Position numbers and translations under genes: made by a program. A DNA stretch of 64,000 nucleotides from Gymnodinialimonas ulvae. GTDB taxonomy: Bacteria > Pseudomonadota > Alphaproteobacteria > Rhodobacterales > Rhodobacteraceae. Numbering within the stretch: position 1 is the first letter of the stretch; the number at the start of each line of letters is the position of its first letter. Below the pieces are notes generated by a model that searched no databases, had not been told where the DNA came from, and saw only the letters and a list, made by a program, of their open reading frames with translations. The stretch covers positions 265,231 to 329,230 of the forward strand of contig NZ_JBBIFX010000004.1 in NCBI RefSeq assembly GCF_037543845.1, given 5' to 3'. This document shows positions 1 to 8,653 of this stretch, piece after piece.

Positions 1-1
1 G

Positions 2-457
2 GGCCTTTCGAACCGCTCCGGCGGTGGGGGCACCTCGGCCCCGTCCAAACCCGCCGCCGCGAAGGAGGCCCCGCCGCCACCCAAGGCGCAGGCGGCCCCA
101 AAGCCCGCCCCCGAAACCAAGGCCGCCGAGCCCGCACCAGTGCCGGCGCCGCGCCCGTCCAACGTGACGCCGCTGCGCAAGCCCATCGCGCCCGCCGGGC
201 AGCCGCTTCCGCCGCAGCCATCCGCCAATGAGATCAGCCCCGAGGCCCTTGCCAAGGTCAACGAGGTCGAGAAGCACGCCAAGCGGATCAGCCTGATGGA
301 GCTGACCGAGCGGGTCTGCAAATGGCCCATCGGCGACCCGGCGACCGAGGATTTCTATTTCTGCGGTCTGCCGGTGCAACAAGGCAAACCCTATTGCGAC
401 GCCCATGTCGGGGTCGCCTTCCAACCGATGTCCTCGCGCCGTGACCGCCGCAGGTAA
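2..457 (+). CDS. gcrA: GcrA cell cycle regulator, 5' end cut by window edge
   Basis: GcrA is an alphaproteobacterial transcription factor that binds sigma70-RNA polymerase and m6A-methylated promoters to control cell-cycle genes. The reading frame is open from base 2, beginning GLSNRSGG, which matches the end of the N-terminal DNA-binding helix. A Pro/Ala/Lys-rich linker of about 60 residues follows, then the conserved C-terminal domain with CKWPIGDP, DFYFCG and PYCDAH, which contacts sigma factor in known homologues. Roughly the first 45 residues lie outside the window. Family assignment is secure from the C-terminal motifs. Confidence 0.93.
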   Translation, partial: GLSNRSGGGGTSAPSKPAAAKEAPPPPKAQAAPKPAPETKAAEPAPVPAPRPSNVTPLRKPIAPAGQPLPPQPSANEISPEALAKVNEVEKHAKRISLMELTERVCKWPIGDPATEDFYFCGLPVQQGKPYCDAHVGVAFQPMSSRRDRRR

Positions 458-583
458 TTGTCCGCACGCACCCGCCTGGGACGGCCCGGGTCGGTGGCAG
501 CCCCTGATCAAGCTTTTGTGACTGGCACCTCGAACGCGACTGGCCCTAGGGTTCCCAACAGCCTCGGGGAAGGATCGTTCGGC

Positions 584-1075
584 ATGGCACGCAAGACCAA
601 GAAAACCCGCAAATCTCGCGCGGCCTTCAATGCGCCCACGCCCACGCCCGGGGTGACCCGCCGCGGCACGTTGCGCCTTCTGCGCGGCGCTGCCATCGCA
701 GTGCCAGCCGTGGGCCTCGCCGGGTATTTCGGCACCGGTTATGTTCGGGCGTCAATCTGCGAGTTCGACCTCACCAAGATCGGCGACGGTCTTCCGTCAA
801 TCGTGCAGGTCCACGACCCGCAATGCCCGCTCTGCAGCGCCCTGCAACGCCAAACCCGGCGCGCCCTGCGGCCCTACAACGCCGATGATTTCCATTTTCT
901 CGTGGCCAATGTTGCCACGCTGGACGGTCGGCTGTTTGCCCAAAACCACGGCGTGTCCCATGTGACACTGGTGCTGCTCGACGGGGACGGGCGGCATGTC
1001 GGAACGCTGCATGGCCCGATTGACGACGATAACCTGCGCGCGTCGATTGCCGCGCATCTGGACGAATACGGCTAG
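584..1075 (+). CDS. Membrane-anchored thioredoxin-fold protein, function unknown
   Basis: A 163-residue protein. A basic N-terminus (ARKTKKTRKSR) and an uncleaved or signal-like hydrophobic stretch at about residues 31-50 suggest a periplasm-facing domain. That domain carries CPLC in the context VHDPQCPLCSALQ, a CxxC active-site arrangement of the thioredoxin fold, and later HVTLVLLDGDG, which fits the beta strand after the cis-Pro region. The ATG at 584 has GGGGAAGGA upstream; the frame runs back to a TTG at 458, but that stretch looks non-coding. It probably acts in thiol-disulfide exchange; the substrate is unknown. Confidence 0.7.
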   Translation: MARKTKKTRKSRAAFNAPTPTPGVTRRGTLRLLRGAAIAVPAVGLAGYFGTGYVRASICEFDLTKIGDGLPSIVQVHDPQCPLCSALQRQTRRALRPYNADDFHFLVANVATLDGRLFAQNHGVSHVTLVLLDGDGRHVGTLHGPIDDDNLRASIAAHLDEYG

Positions 1076-1085
1076 GCCCCGCGCG

Positions 1086-2679
1086 TCAGTCGCGCCGCCC
1101 CACCAGACCGGTCAAAGCAGCGGCGCCCACGGCGGCAATCACGATGCCCGCGATCTGGAAAAACCAGCGGCTGTAGAACGCCAGATTGCCCCAGAACGCC
1201 ACAGGTGTCGCGCGCCATGCCTCTTCCTGACCCAACGCATCCAACGGCGGGACAAGGTCCAATCCGTAAAGCCACCATGTGAACGTCTCGTAATCTCGCG
1301 CGGCGGCGCTCTCTAGCCACATCGCCAATGCGGGCCTGTCGTCGGGCGGGTCCGCAACTGCGGCGATCCAATCAGGCGACGTCATCACAATCGCCGAATT
1401 CGGCGCGAAATGCCCCGCCTCAAACGCCATGTGGTTGATCCCGCCCGCCGCAAGGATCAGGGCGAGCACCCACCATAGCGCCAAAGCCGGACGGTGGCCG
1501 TAGCCGAACACCCACCCGAACAAGGCATCGCGCAGGCCCAAACATAACATCCAAAGCCACGCCACCAATCCTTGTGGGCTGGTGTTCTGCGCCCAAATCC
1601 GATCCCGCACGGCCTTCCGCTGCCGCCGCTCCCGGTCCACCAAGACACGCGCCGCGCCGTCCCGGTTGCCCTGTTCGCGCAGGATTTTGGCAAGCTGCAC
1701 ATGGGGCTGCGGGTCAAAATTCGGCCCGACGTCCTTGTCGACATCCATCGCGTCGCACGCGCAGTCGAGCCACTCCAGCCGCTTTTGCACCGACATGGAT
1801 CCTTCCATCCGGTCGTAGCTGAACCCGTCCAGCTTGAGCGTTCCGACCCCGTCCCATGCCGCCCAATCATCGCGCAATGACCCTGCTCGCGCCTCGGTCA
1901 GGTCCACCACGCCCCGCGCCCCTTTGACGGATTTCCAAAACAATCCCCCCCCCGATCCGCGCGCCCTCAAGGTCGATTCCCACCTCGATCCAGGGCGCAG
2001 TGCCGTCCAATGGTTCGATGCGAAGGTTGCCCGCAATCTGTGCCCGAACGAAATCCACGCGTCCCTCCGCCTCGAACCCACCGCGCAGGAATACATCCGC
2101 CCCGATTTCCGCCGCATTGCAATTCAGCGCGGGGCCCGACTTCGCCAGGAACTTGCCATCAACGCAGGACAATGCCCCGCCGATCCGTGCGCCGCCGAGG
2201 TCTACGGGACCATCGGCGCGGAAGCCACCCCGCAGGTGCACATCTCGCGCCGTGGTCAGGCGGTGCAGGTCCACCTCACCGAGCAGGTGTGACCCGGTCA
2301 GGTAGAGCGCCCCTATTCTTGCATCGCGCAGCGTGACGGGGTGTTCAAATCGGCAATTGTGCAAGGACAGGTCGAGGGAGGAGGTGCAGGCCTCAAGGTC
2401 CAGCTTCCCCTCGATCCAGCCCCCCTCGATATGGACGCCCTTCGGATGCGGGCGAAATCCGCCGTCCTCGTCCGAGCCGCCCCACATCAGGTAGCGGATA
2501 AATTCCGCCCGCACCTTTCGGTCGTCATCATCGCAATCCTCGGGCAGGTCCGATTTGCCCACCAGAACAGCCGCGCGGCCCAACTTGCACTCTTTCCACA
2601 AATCCTTTTCCAGCGCGCTCCACGTGTCGCGCGCAGGCAGGTCTTTGACCGAGCGCTGATGAACCGGTGTTCTTTCCAT
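1086..2679 (-). pseudogene. Frameshifted protein with beta-helix-like N-domain and membrane C-domain
   Basis: Two overlapping frames make one protein. The N-terminal frame (start ATG 2679) encodes about 245 residues with repeated short strands (LDLSLHNC, GALYLTGSHL, GEVDLHRL, GALSCVDGKF) resembling a pentapeptide or beta-helix fold. The C-terminal frame, to the stop at 1086, has hydrophobic segments near ALALWWVLALILAAGG and IAGIVIAAVGAAAL. The frames meet at nine consecutive Cs at 1945-1953 (G9 on the coding strand). Removing one G gives one continuous frame of 530 residues. This could be a real mutation, a phase-variable switch, slippage or a sequencing error. I do not recognise a named family. 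The start lacks a well-spaced Shine-Dalgarno. Confidence 0.72.
1945..1953 (-). repeat. Homopolymer G9 (coding strand) at frameshift
   Basis: Nine C in a row on the plus strand inside the membrane-protein gene. Eight would keep the gene in frame, so the tract length decides whether the C-terminal membrane half is translated. Confidence 0.95.
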
Positions 2680-2717
2680 CCCTCAGAGGTAGCCATCCCC
2701 TTGGCGTGGCGCAACTT

Positions 2718-3227
2718 TTACCGACAGTGCCGCGCGACCTCGCGCGCGCGCAGGCCCGTTTCCACCAGCATGCACCGATCCCGCGCCTCGAAGTAATACC
2801 CGCGCGCGTACCACATGACCGCCGCGTCCATGTCGCCGTCACTGACCAGCCACGCCCCGCGCAAATACCGCCCCGCGTATTCGAGGTTCACGCGCGGATC
2901 GAGAAGGTCGTTGGGCGCGCCTTGAAAGCCCATTGTTCGCGCCGTTTCCGGCAGGATCTGCATCAACCCGTAATACGGCCCCGCCCGCGCATCGGCGCGG
3001 TAATCGCTTTCGCGTTGGATCACCCGGTGCAAAAGCGCCACCGGTATGTCGTGCCGCGCCGCGTACTCGTTGACCAAGGCGCGCATTTCCGGCGTCTCGC
3101 CGGGGTAAAGGTCGGCCGTCGGCGCAACCGAAGCGCCACCTGCGGCGCGTTCACCGCGCTCGAACAGGCCAAAGCCCCCGCAGGCCGACAGGCTCAGGCA
3201 AAGGGTCACGGTCAATACCGGTCTCAA
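2718..3227 (-). CDS. Lipoprotein lytic transglycosylase (SLT domain)
   Basis: A 169-residue SLT-type muramidase expected to cleave the glycan backbone of peptidoglycan, forming 1,6-anhydro-MurNAc ends. The start is TTG at 3227, chosen because it gives a lipoprotein signal ending LSAC (Cys16) and sits 7 bases after GAGGAG; the frame runs further upstream only through the AsmA gene. The SLT core shows VIQRESDYRADA with the predicted catalytic Glu73, then YYGLMQILPETARTMGF. It follows the AsmA-like gene by four bases and is probably translated with it. The domain is compact, and the exact bond specificity is unknown. Confidence 0.85.
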   Translation of the reverse strand: MRPVLTVTLCLSLSACGGFGLFERGERAAGGASVAPTADLYPGETPEMRALVNEYAARHDIPVALLHRVIQRESDYRADARAGPYYGLMQILPETARTMGFQGAPNDLLDPRVNLEYAGRYLRGAWLVSDGDMDAAVMWYARGYYFEARDRCMLVETGLRAREVARHCR

Positions 3228-3231
3228 TGGC

Positions 3232-5073
3232 TCACTCCTCGGTCTCAATTTCCAAATCAGGCGCGGTCTCTGCGCCGTCGTCCGCGGCCCCCGCACCCAG
3301 CGGCCCGCCCAGAATTCGCGCAACCTCCGCCGCGCGTGCCCGTTCGGCAGCGGCGGCGGCGGCCCGCGCTTCCAAAGCTGCCGCGTCCGGCACAATCTCC
3401 AACCCGTCCCAAGGCCCCGAAATCACCACCGGCACAGGCAATTCGCGCGGGGGCCAACGCTCCGGCACCAGCCGCAACGCCACCTCGCGCCGCGCCAGAT
3501 CAACACGCCCCTCGCCAATCAACGAGCCCCATAACGCATCCAATCGCAGCTCCTCACCGATGACCACCCCGCCACGGATCCGGACCTCGGACAGCAGACG
3601 ATCAAACTCCGTCGCCTCCGCTCGCTCACGCGCATTCAACGCCACGCCGCGCAGATCCACACCCTCAAGCCGCCCCTGACCAAGGCTCAGATCACCCTCC
3701 CCTTCCAGCCCGTCAAGAAGCGTGAACAGGTCGTCGCCGACCCCCAGAAATTCGATCGACGCGGACCCCCGGCCGGCCAGCGGCGCGGTGCCCAACAATG
3801 CCTGCAAAAGCGGCGCGGCCTGCGCATTCGCCAACAAGAGATCGCCCCCGACGGACAGGCCCCCGCGCCCGTTGACAACGAACTGCCCGGCCAATTGCCC
3901 CTCCGCCAGCTCGACACGGGCCACGTCGACCACCATCCGCCCCCGCGTCAGGCCAACCCGCAGATCCAGGCCCTGCAAGTCCAACGCCCCAAGGCTCAGC
4001 GCCTCGGCCCGCACCGTCAGATCCGCGTCCAGCGCGAACAAGCCGCTGACGTCATAGGGCGCGCGCGACCACGTCCCGTCCGGCGCAAGACCGCTCAATC
4101 CCAATGCGGTATCCAACCCGATTTGCCCGCCCGTGATCGTGCCGCGCAGCAGCGGGCGCTGCTCACCGGGCACCAGATCGAAGGCCGCATTCAATCTCGT
4201 CTCGCCCAATCCCACGACCCCGTCGCGCAGGTGGAGCGAACCGCCTTCCGCCGTAGAAATCGTGCCGCTGACGGCCACCCGATCCCCCACCAATCGTGCT
4301 ACTCCTTCGGGCATTTCGCGACCGGTAAGCGCAAGCACCGGGGCCAGATCGGTGGCCTCCATCTCGACCGAGCCCTCCGCGCCGCCGCTCAATGCCGCGC
4401 GACCGTTGAACTGCGCCTGCCCCGCGCCCCAGACCAGATCCAATCGCACCGGCTGCTCAGTGCCTTCGAAAAACCGGGCTGCTTGCGTGATCGTACCCGA
4501 CAGCTCCATCACCTCGCCCTGCGCCACGCCCGAGGCGGTGAAGGCAGCCGATCCGCTTGCCCCTTCGTCGAGGTCAACGCGCGCCGAAACCCGCCGCAAA
4601 TCGACCCCGCCGCCCGTACCCGCGTCTTCGTATCGGATCCGCGCGTCCTGCATCACCGCCTGTCGCAGGACCAACGGCAGCAGCGAGGTCTCCCCGTTCC
4701 GCCACGACATCCGACCGTCCTCGGCGCGGATCAAATTCAACGCAGCGCCGGTCAATTCGATGCGGTCGACGCTCCCCTCACCGCCGAAAAGCGAGCTCCA
4801 GCCCACACGCAAGGTCGCAGCCTCCGCCCGCAACAAAGGGCGCGGCCCGGCCCAGTCTGGGTTTGCAACCTCCAACCCGGCCACCGAGATCATCAGATCG
4901 GGCCACAACGTCGGGCGGGTGGCCGCCTCGATGGTAATCTCGCGCCCCGTCTCGGACGTCAGACGATCCAGCGCGACCCGTGCCAAACGCTCCGCCGGAA
5001 GCGCCAGAAAGACCACCAGCACCATCAAGGCCAGAACGGCGATGGATCCCAGAATTGCGAAAAGAAGACGCAT
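3232..5073 (-). CDS. AsmA family outer-membrane assembly/lipid-transport protein
   Basis: A 613-residue protein. The start at ATG 5073 puts a transmembrane helix at about residues 3-25, followed by the AsmA-like N-terminal segment (ALDRLTSETGREITIEAA, then PDLMISVAGLEVANPDW) and long beta-rich repeats. It ends in a coiled, Ala/Glu-rich tail. AsmA/TamB/YhdP relatives are inner-membrane anchored, span the periplasm and are linked to phospholipid delivery to the outer membrane. It overlaps no other gene and lies just upstream of the SLT lipoprotein, so both probably serve envelope maintenance. Family assignment rests on layout and the N-terminal motif; the exact subfamily is uncertain. Confidence 0.8.
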   Translation of the reverse strand: MRLLFAILGSIAVLALMVLVVFLALPAERLARVALDRLTSETGREITIEAATRPTLWPDLMISVAGLEVANPDWAGPRPLLRAEAATLRVGWSSLFGGEGSVDRIELTGAALNLIRAEDGRMSWRNGETSLLPLVLRQAVMQDARIRYEDAGTGGGVDLRRVSARVDLDEGASGSAAFTASGVAQGEVMELSGTITQAARFFEGTEQPVRLDLVWGAGQAQFNGRAALSGGAEGSVEMEATDLAPVLALTGREMPEGVARLVGDRVAVSGTISTAEGGSLHLRDGVVGLGETRLNAAFDLVPGEQRPLLRGTITGGQIGLDTALGLSGLAPDGTWSRAPYDVSGLFALDADLTVRAEALSLGALDLQGLDLRVGLTRGRMVVDVARVELAEGQLAGQFVVNGRGGLSVGGDLLLANAQAAPLLQALLGTAPLAGRGSASIEFLGVGDDLFTLLDGLEGEGDLSLGQGRLEGVDLRGVALNARERAEATEFDRLLSEVRIRGGVVIGEELRLDALWGSLIGEGRVDLARREVALRLVPERWPPRELPVPVVISGPWDGLEIVPDAAALEARAAAAAAERARAAEVARILGGPLGAGAADDGAETAPDLEIETEE

Positions 5074-5227
5074 CGCTTGGTGTCTCTGCCTTTGACCATG
5101 CCGCTGCTCGAACCCGCAGACTAGCCGCCCCGGAACGCCGCGCCCATCCCGAACTTGCCCCATGCGCAAGCCCTTGCCGAGGCACCGGGGGCTTCCACAT
5201 CGCCCGCCCCCGCGATAAGGCAGACGC

Positions 5228-6595
5228 ATGGCTCAAAACCCACCCAATCTTCGCCCCGACCTCGCCCGCGCCGCGGTGCCCGAGGCCACGCGCCCCGGCC
5301 AGCCGCGCATCGGCATGGTCTCTCTCGGGTGCCCCAAAGCCCTTGTCGACAGCGAACGTATCCTGACTCGGTTGCGCGCCGAGGGTTACGCCATCAGCCC
5401 CGATTATGGCGGCGCGGACGCCGTGATCGTGAACACCTGCGGCTTTCTCGACAGCGCCAAGGCCGAAAGCCTCGATGCCATCGGCGAGGCGCTTGAGGCC
5501 AATGGCAAGGTGATCGTAACCGGATGTCTGGGTGCCGAAGCCGATTACATCACCGGCGCGCATCCCAAGGTTTTGGCCGTGACGGGCCCGCACCAATACG
5601 AACAAGTGCTCGACGCCGTCCACGATGCCGTCCCGCCCGCGCCGGACCCGTTCATCGACCTTCTGCCCCCTGCAGGTGTCAAACTGACCCCGCGCCACTA
5701 CGCGTATCTCAAGATCGCCGAAGGCTGCGATCACAAGTGCAAATTCTGCATCATCCCCGACATGCGCGGCCGCCTCGCCAGCCGCCCGCAACACGCCGTT
5801 TTGCGCGAAGCCGAAAAGCTTGTAGAGGCCGGGGTCAAGGAAATCCTGGTGATCAGCCAGGACACCTCCGCCTACGGCACCGATTGGAAGGGGCGGGATG
5901 AGAAGTTTCCGATCCTCAACCTATCCCGCGACTTATCCACCCTCGGTGCCTGGGTTCGCTTGCACTATGTCTACCCCTATCCTCATGTTCGCGACCTGAT
6001 CCCGATCATGGCGGATCCGGCCAACGGCTTGCTGCCCTATCTTGATATCCCGTTTCAGCACGCCCATCGCGACACGCTCAAACGCATGGCGCGCCCCGCC
6101 GCAGCCTCCCGCACATTGGACGAGATCGCGGCCTGGCGCCGGGATTGCCCCGATATCATCCTGCGCTCCACCTTCATCGTCGGCTACCCCGGCGAAACCG
6201 AGGCGGAGTTTCAGACCCTGTTGGATTGGATGGACGAGGCGCAACTCGACCGCGTGGGCTGCTTCCAATACGAAAACGTCGCCGGGGCGCGCTCCAACGC
6301 CCTGCCCGATCACGTCCCCGCTGAGGTCAAGCAAGACCGTTGGGAACGCTTCATGGAAAAGGCGCAGGCCATTTCCGAAGCCAAGCTTGCTGCAAAAGTC
6401 GGCACAACGATGCAGGTCCTGGTCGACACGGTCGATGCCGAGGGCGCGACCTGTCGCACCATGGCCGACGCGCCCGAGATCGACGGCAACCTGTTCATCG
6501 ACGACGGGTTCGCGCATCTCAACCCGGGCGATCTGGTGTCCGTCACCGTGGACGAGGCCAGCGACTACGACCTCTGGGGAACGCTGACGGATTAA
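5228..6595 (+). CDS. rimO: Ribosomal protein S12 methylthiotransferase RimO
   Basis: A radical-SAM enzyme that adds a methylthio group to an aspartate of ribosomal protein S12 using two iron-sulfur clusters. Its 455 residues contain the UPF0004 domain (MVSLGCPKALVDSER, then VNTCGFLDSAK, with the cysteines of the auxiliary cluster) and the radical-SAM motif CDHKCKFC with Cys167, Cys171 and Cys174. A C-terminal TRAM domain lies around residues 385-450. Length and motifs match RimO rather than MiaB (CPKALVDSE is typical of RimO). It converges on the next minus-strand gene with a 4-bp overlap. Confidence 0.96.
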   Translation: MAQNPPNLRPDLARAAVPEATRPGQPRIGMVSLGCPKALVDSERILTRLRAEGYAISPDYGGADAVIVNTCGFLDSAKAESLDAIGEALEANGKVIVTGCLGAEADYITGAHPKVLAVTGPHQYEQVLDAVHDAVPPAPDPFIDLLPPAGVKLTPRHYAYLKIAEGCDHKCKFCIIPDMRGRLASRPQHAVLREAEKLVEAGVKEILVISQDTSAYGTDWKGRDEKFPILNLSRDLSTLGAWVRLHYVYPYPHVRDLIPIMADPANGLLPYLDIPFQHAHRDTLKRMARPAAASRTLDEIAAWRRDCPDIILRSTFIVGYPGETEAEFQTLLDWMDEAQLDRVGCFQYENVAGARSNALPDHVPAEVKQDRWERFMEKAQAISEAKLAAKVGTTMQVLVDTVDAEGATCRTMADAPEIDGNLFIDDGFAHLNPGDLVSVTVDEASDYDLWGTLTD

Positions 6596-6942
6596 CGCGG
6601 CGTGCGCGTCAGCAATTCCAGCCCCGCGCCATCGCCCCAGGTGCCGTGCAATTCCCCATCGGGCATCACGATATAGAACGCCGGATGCTCCGCCCCCCAT
6701 TCAACGGTCAACACGTCACCGTTCAGCACGCCGATCCCGGAATAGGTCGATCCCACCGACCAATTCACCGCCACGGTGCCGTTGTCATTGCCCAAAATCG
6801 CCACCGTGCCGGAATAGGCCGTGCCGTCGGCATTGCGGCCGTAGGCATAGTAATCTCCCAAGATGTGCTGCTGCGCCTGCGCGATCGGCGCGGCGATACA
6901 CAACACCGCGGCGGCCAGCGGAAGGATGGAAAAACGGATCAT
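6592..6942 (-). CDS. Small secreted protein, unknown
   Basis: A 116-residue protein with a Sec-type signal peptide (MIRFSILPLAAAVLCIAAPIAQA, probable cut after AQA). The mature part is a single small beta-rich domain with alternating Gly and aromatic residues (GDYYAYGRNADG, SGTVAIL, GIGVLNGD, HGTWGDG). No cysteines remain in the mature part and no catalytic motif is visible. The ATG at 6942 follows AAGGAGA; an upstream ATG at 6981 would add 13 residues and spoil the signal. I do not recognise the family; a periplasmic binding or structural role is a guess. Confidence 0.75.
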   Translation of the reverse strand: MIRFSILPLAAAVLCIAAPIAQAQQHILGDYYAYGRNADGTAYSGTVAILGNDNGTVAVNWSVGSTYSGIGVLNGDVLTVEWGAEHPAFYIVMPDGELHGTWGDGAGLELLTRTPR

Positions 6943-7050
6943 CTGCAATCTCCTTGTCCAATACAGGGAAAAGGATGCCATGATTTCCGGTTTTTTGCAC
7001 TTGAAACGACTGTCCGTCAGCTTTGCCGAGCTGGAGGGTCAAAAGAAGCC

Positions 7051-7123
7051 GCCGCCACCTGGCGGGCTAGCAGTTCTGCGCCGCCACCTGGCGGGCTAGC
7101 AGTTCTGCGCCGCCACCTGGCGG
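7051..7123. repeat. 29-bp tandem repeat, 2.5 copies, over the M48 gene's 3' end
   Basis: Perfect units at 7051-7079 and 7080-7108 plus a 15-base partial copy at 7109-7123. The unit contains the last codons of the M48 protease gene (QVAAQNC in part) and its TAG stop, so the gene ends in the outer copy and pieces of its tail are repeated downstream of the stop. Confidence 0.93.
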
Positions 7124-7806
7124 ACGACCCGCACGCGTTCGCGGTTGGGCGGGTGGGTCCCAAGCACATTGTCCTGAGGCTCGGGCAACTGGCTGAACAA
7201 CTCCGCCCCCAGAACCGGGTCAAACCCCGCGCGACAGGTGATGATCGTGCCAAGCGCATCGGCCTCAAGTTCGGCCGTCTGACTGAACTGCCGCGAGCCC
7301 ACCAGCGCGCCCAGGTTCGCCGCCTCGATCACCTCTTCGCGGCTGGCCCCGCTCTGGATCGCGGTATTGCCAAAGATCCGCGCCCCGCGCTCGGCCGCGC
7401 TTTGCTGCTGGTCGATATGCTGCGCGATGTGATGCGCGGCCTCATGGCCAATCACAAACGCCAATTCATCATCACTGCGCACTTCGTAGATCAGCCCAAC
7501 GGTCAGGATGATCAACGGACGCCCGTTTTCGGGGTCAATCGTCTGGAACGCGTTCACACCGGCACGCGGGTCGCGCAACACAACGATATCGAAATCACAA
7601 TTGCGGCCCGGGATCTCGGCCCGGCAGACGGCTTCGGCGACCGGCTCCATCCGCGCCGAGACCTGCTGCGCACGCGCCACGGACACCGGCACACCGGTCG
7701 GGGCCTCGGGGATCTGCGCCTCCGTAGGAAGCACGGTCCCCGCCGGGGGGGTATTCACGCATGCGCCAAGGGACAAGGTCGCAAGAAGGATAAGGAACGG
7801 GCGCAT
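7096..7806 (-). CDS. M48 family metalloprotease lipoprotein
   Basis: A 236-residue zinc metallopeptidase of the LoiP/BepA type, expected to act at the inner face of the outer membrane in envelope quality control. It has a lipoprotein signal with LGAC (Cys16). The zinc motif is HEAAH with His121, Glu122 and His125, and the third ligand is likely Glu181 in LEADALG. A C-terminal region (THPPNRERVRVVRQ) is typical of M48 proteins, where HPxxxxR follows the catalytic fold. It lacks TPR repeats, unlike BepA. Its 3' end lies in a 29-bp tandem repeat; the stop is within the repeat. Confidence 0.9.
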   Translation of the reverse strand: MRPFLILLATLSLGACVNTPPAGTVLPTEAQIPEAPTGVPVSVARAQQVSARMEPVAEAVCRAEIPGRNCDFDIVVLRDPRAGVNAFQTIDPENGRPLIILTVGLIYEVRSDDELAFVIGHEAAHHIAQHIDQQQSAAERGARIFGNTAIQSGASREEVIEAANLGALVGSRQFSQTAELEADALGTIITCRAGFDPVLGAELFSQLPEPQDNVLGTHPPNRERVRVVRQVAAQNC

Positions 7807-7917
7807 GGTATCTCCGGTCTGAAATCAACACGATAGACCGTAGCCACCCATCCCGCCACGTCCAGTCCGGATCGCAGAATTGTGGGCATCCGCCGCGCCG
7901 CGCCTATATCGTTGCGG

Positions 7918-8304
7918 ATGAAACCGACCCATGTCCTGTTCAACGGGCGCTGCCCGATATGTGCCGCCGAAATCGCGCAGTACCGCCGCCGCGCTGATCA
8001 AATCGACGCACCGCTGCGCTTCGAAGATCTCCATGATGCCGATCTGGCCGATTGGACCCTCACCCCCGAAGACGCCAAGCGCCGCCTTCACGCGCGCCTG
8101 CCCGATGGCACGCGGCTGTCCGGCATCGCGGCCTTTGCGGCAATTTGGGACCACCTGCCCCGGATGCGCTGGCTGGCCCGCGCCGTGCGCCTGCCCGGCC
8201 TGCGGTGGGGTGCCGCTCTCGCCTACGACCATATCGCCGCGCCCGCGCTTTTCCGTCTGCATCAGCGGCGCGAAAGGCTTGGCAAGGCCCGCACCCGCGC
8301 CTAG
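7918..8304 (+). CDS. DUF393 (DCC-type) thiol-disulfide oxidoreductase-like protein
   Basis: A 128-residue protein of the DCC family, named for a motif like DxLCxxC; here it reads FNGRCPICAAEI near residues 9-20, so Asn replaces the usual Asp. A thioredoxin-like fold and redox role are predicted for the family, but no substrate is known. The central part (RLPDGTRLSGIAAFAAIWDHLP) fits the conserved family pattern of G.A......W..lP. ATG 7918 was chosen because the motif then begins at the usual distance from the N-terminus; an in-frame start 12 codons upstream is possible. Confidence 0.82.
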   Translation: MKPTHVLFNGRCPICAAEIAQYRRRADQIDAPLRFEDLHDADLADWTLTPEDAKRRLHARLPDGTRLSGIAAFAAIWDHLPRMRWLARAVRLPGLRWGAALAYDHIAAPALFRLHQRRERLGKARTRA

Positions 8305-8313
8305 CGTGGCGCC

Positions 8314-8553
8314 ATGTTTACCATCGAGCACGAATTCGACGCCACCATCGTCACCCTTGTAGATGAGGGCGATGCCCCGCTTCTCGAAGACGTCATCATC
8401 TCCACCTTCGAGGAATGCGTGACCCTGCAACAGGCCGACCCCCGCACCGATCAGATGCGCACCATCACCTTATCCCTCGCGCAGGTCCGCGATCTCGCCG
8501 CCGCCCTCGATCTGCCCGAAGGCGCGTATCAGCTTCAAGGCCCCGACACCTGA
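8314..8553 (+). CDS. Small conserved-looking acidic protein, unknown
   Basis: A 79-residue protein, ATG 8314, nine bases after the DCC gene. It is rich in Asp and Glu (VDEGDAPLLEDV, STFEECVTLQQ) with an amphipathic helix RTITLSLAQVRDLAAALDLPEGAYQL at the C-terminus. There is no signal, membrane segment or known motif. Good codon use and position in line with the flanking plus-strand genes argue that it is real. I do not recognise its function. Confidence 0.6.
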   Translation: MFTIEHEFDATIVTLVDEGDAPLLEDVIISTFEECVTLQQADPRTDQMRTITLSLAQVRDLAAALDLPEGAYQLQGPDT

Positions 8554-8653
8554 CCCATTCTTCGCGCCCCTCCCTTGCGATCACGCCCATCGCCGCGCCA
8601 CTGGCCATTCGCCCGCATTCCCCCCAAAATCGCGCGTCAACGGAGGGCACCTG

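Noticed and set aside
7051..7123. Repeat array resembling a small CRISPR
   Set aside because: Units are directly adjacent with no spacers and one contains a stop codon of a coding gene; only 2.5 copies.
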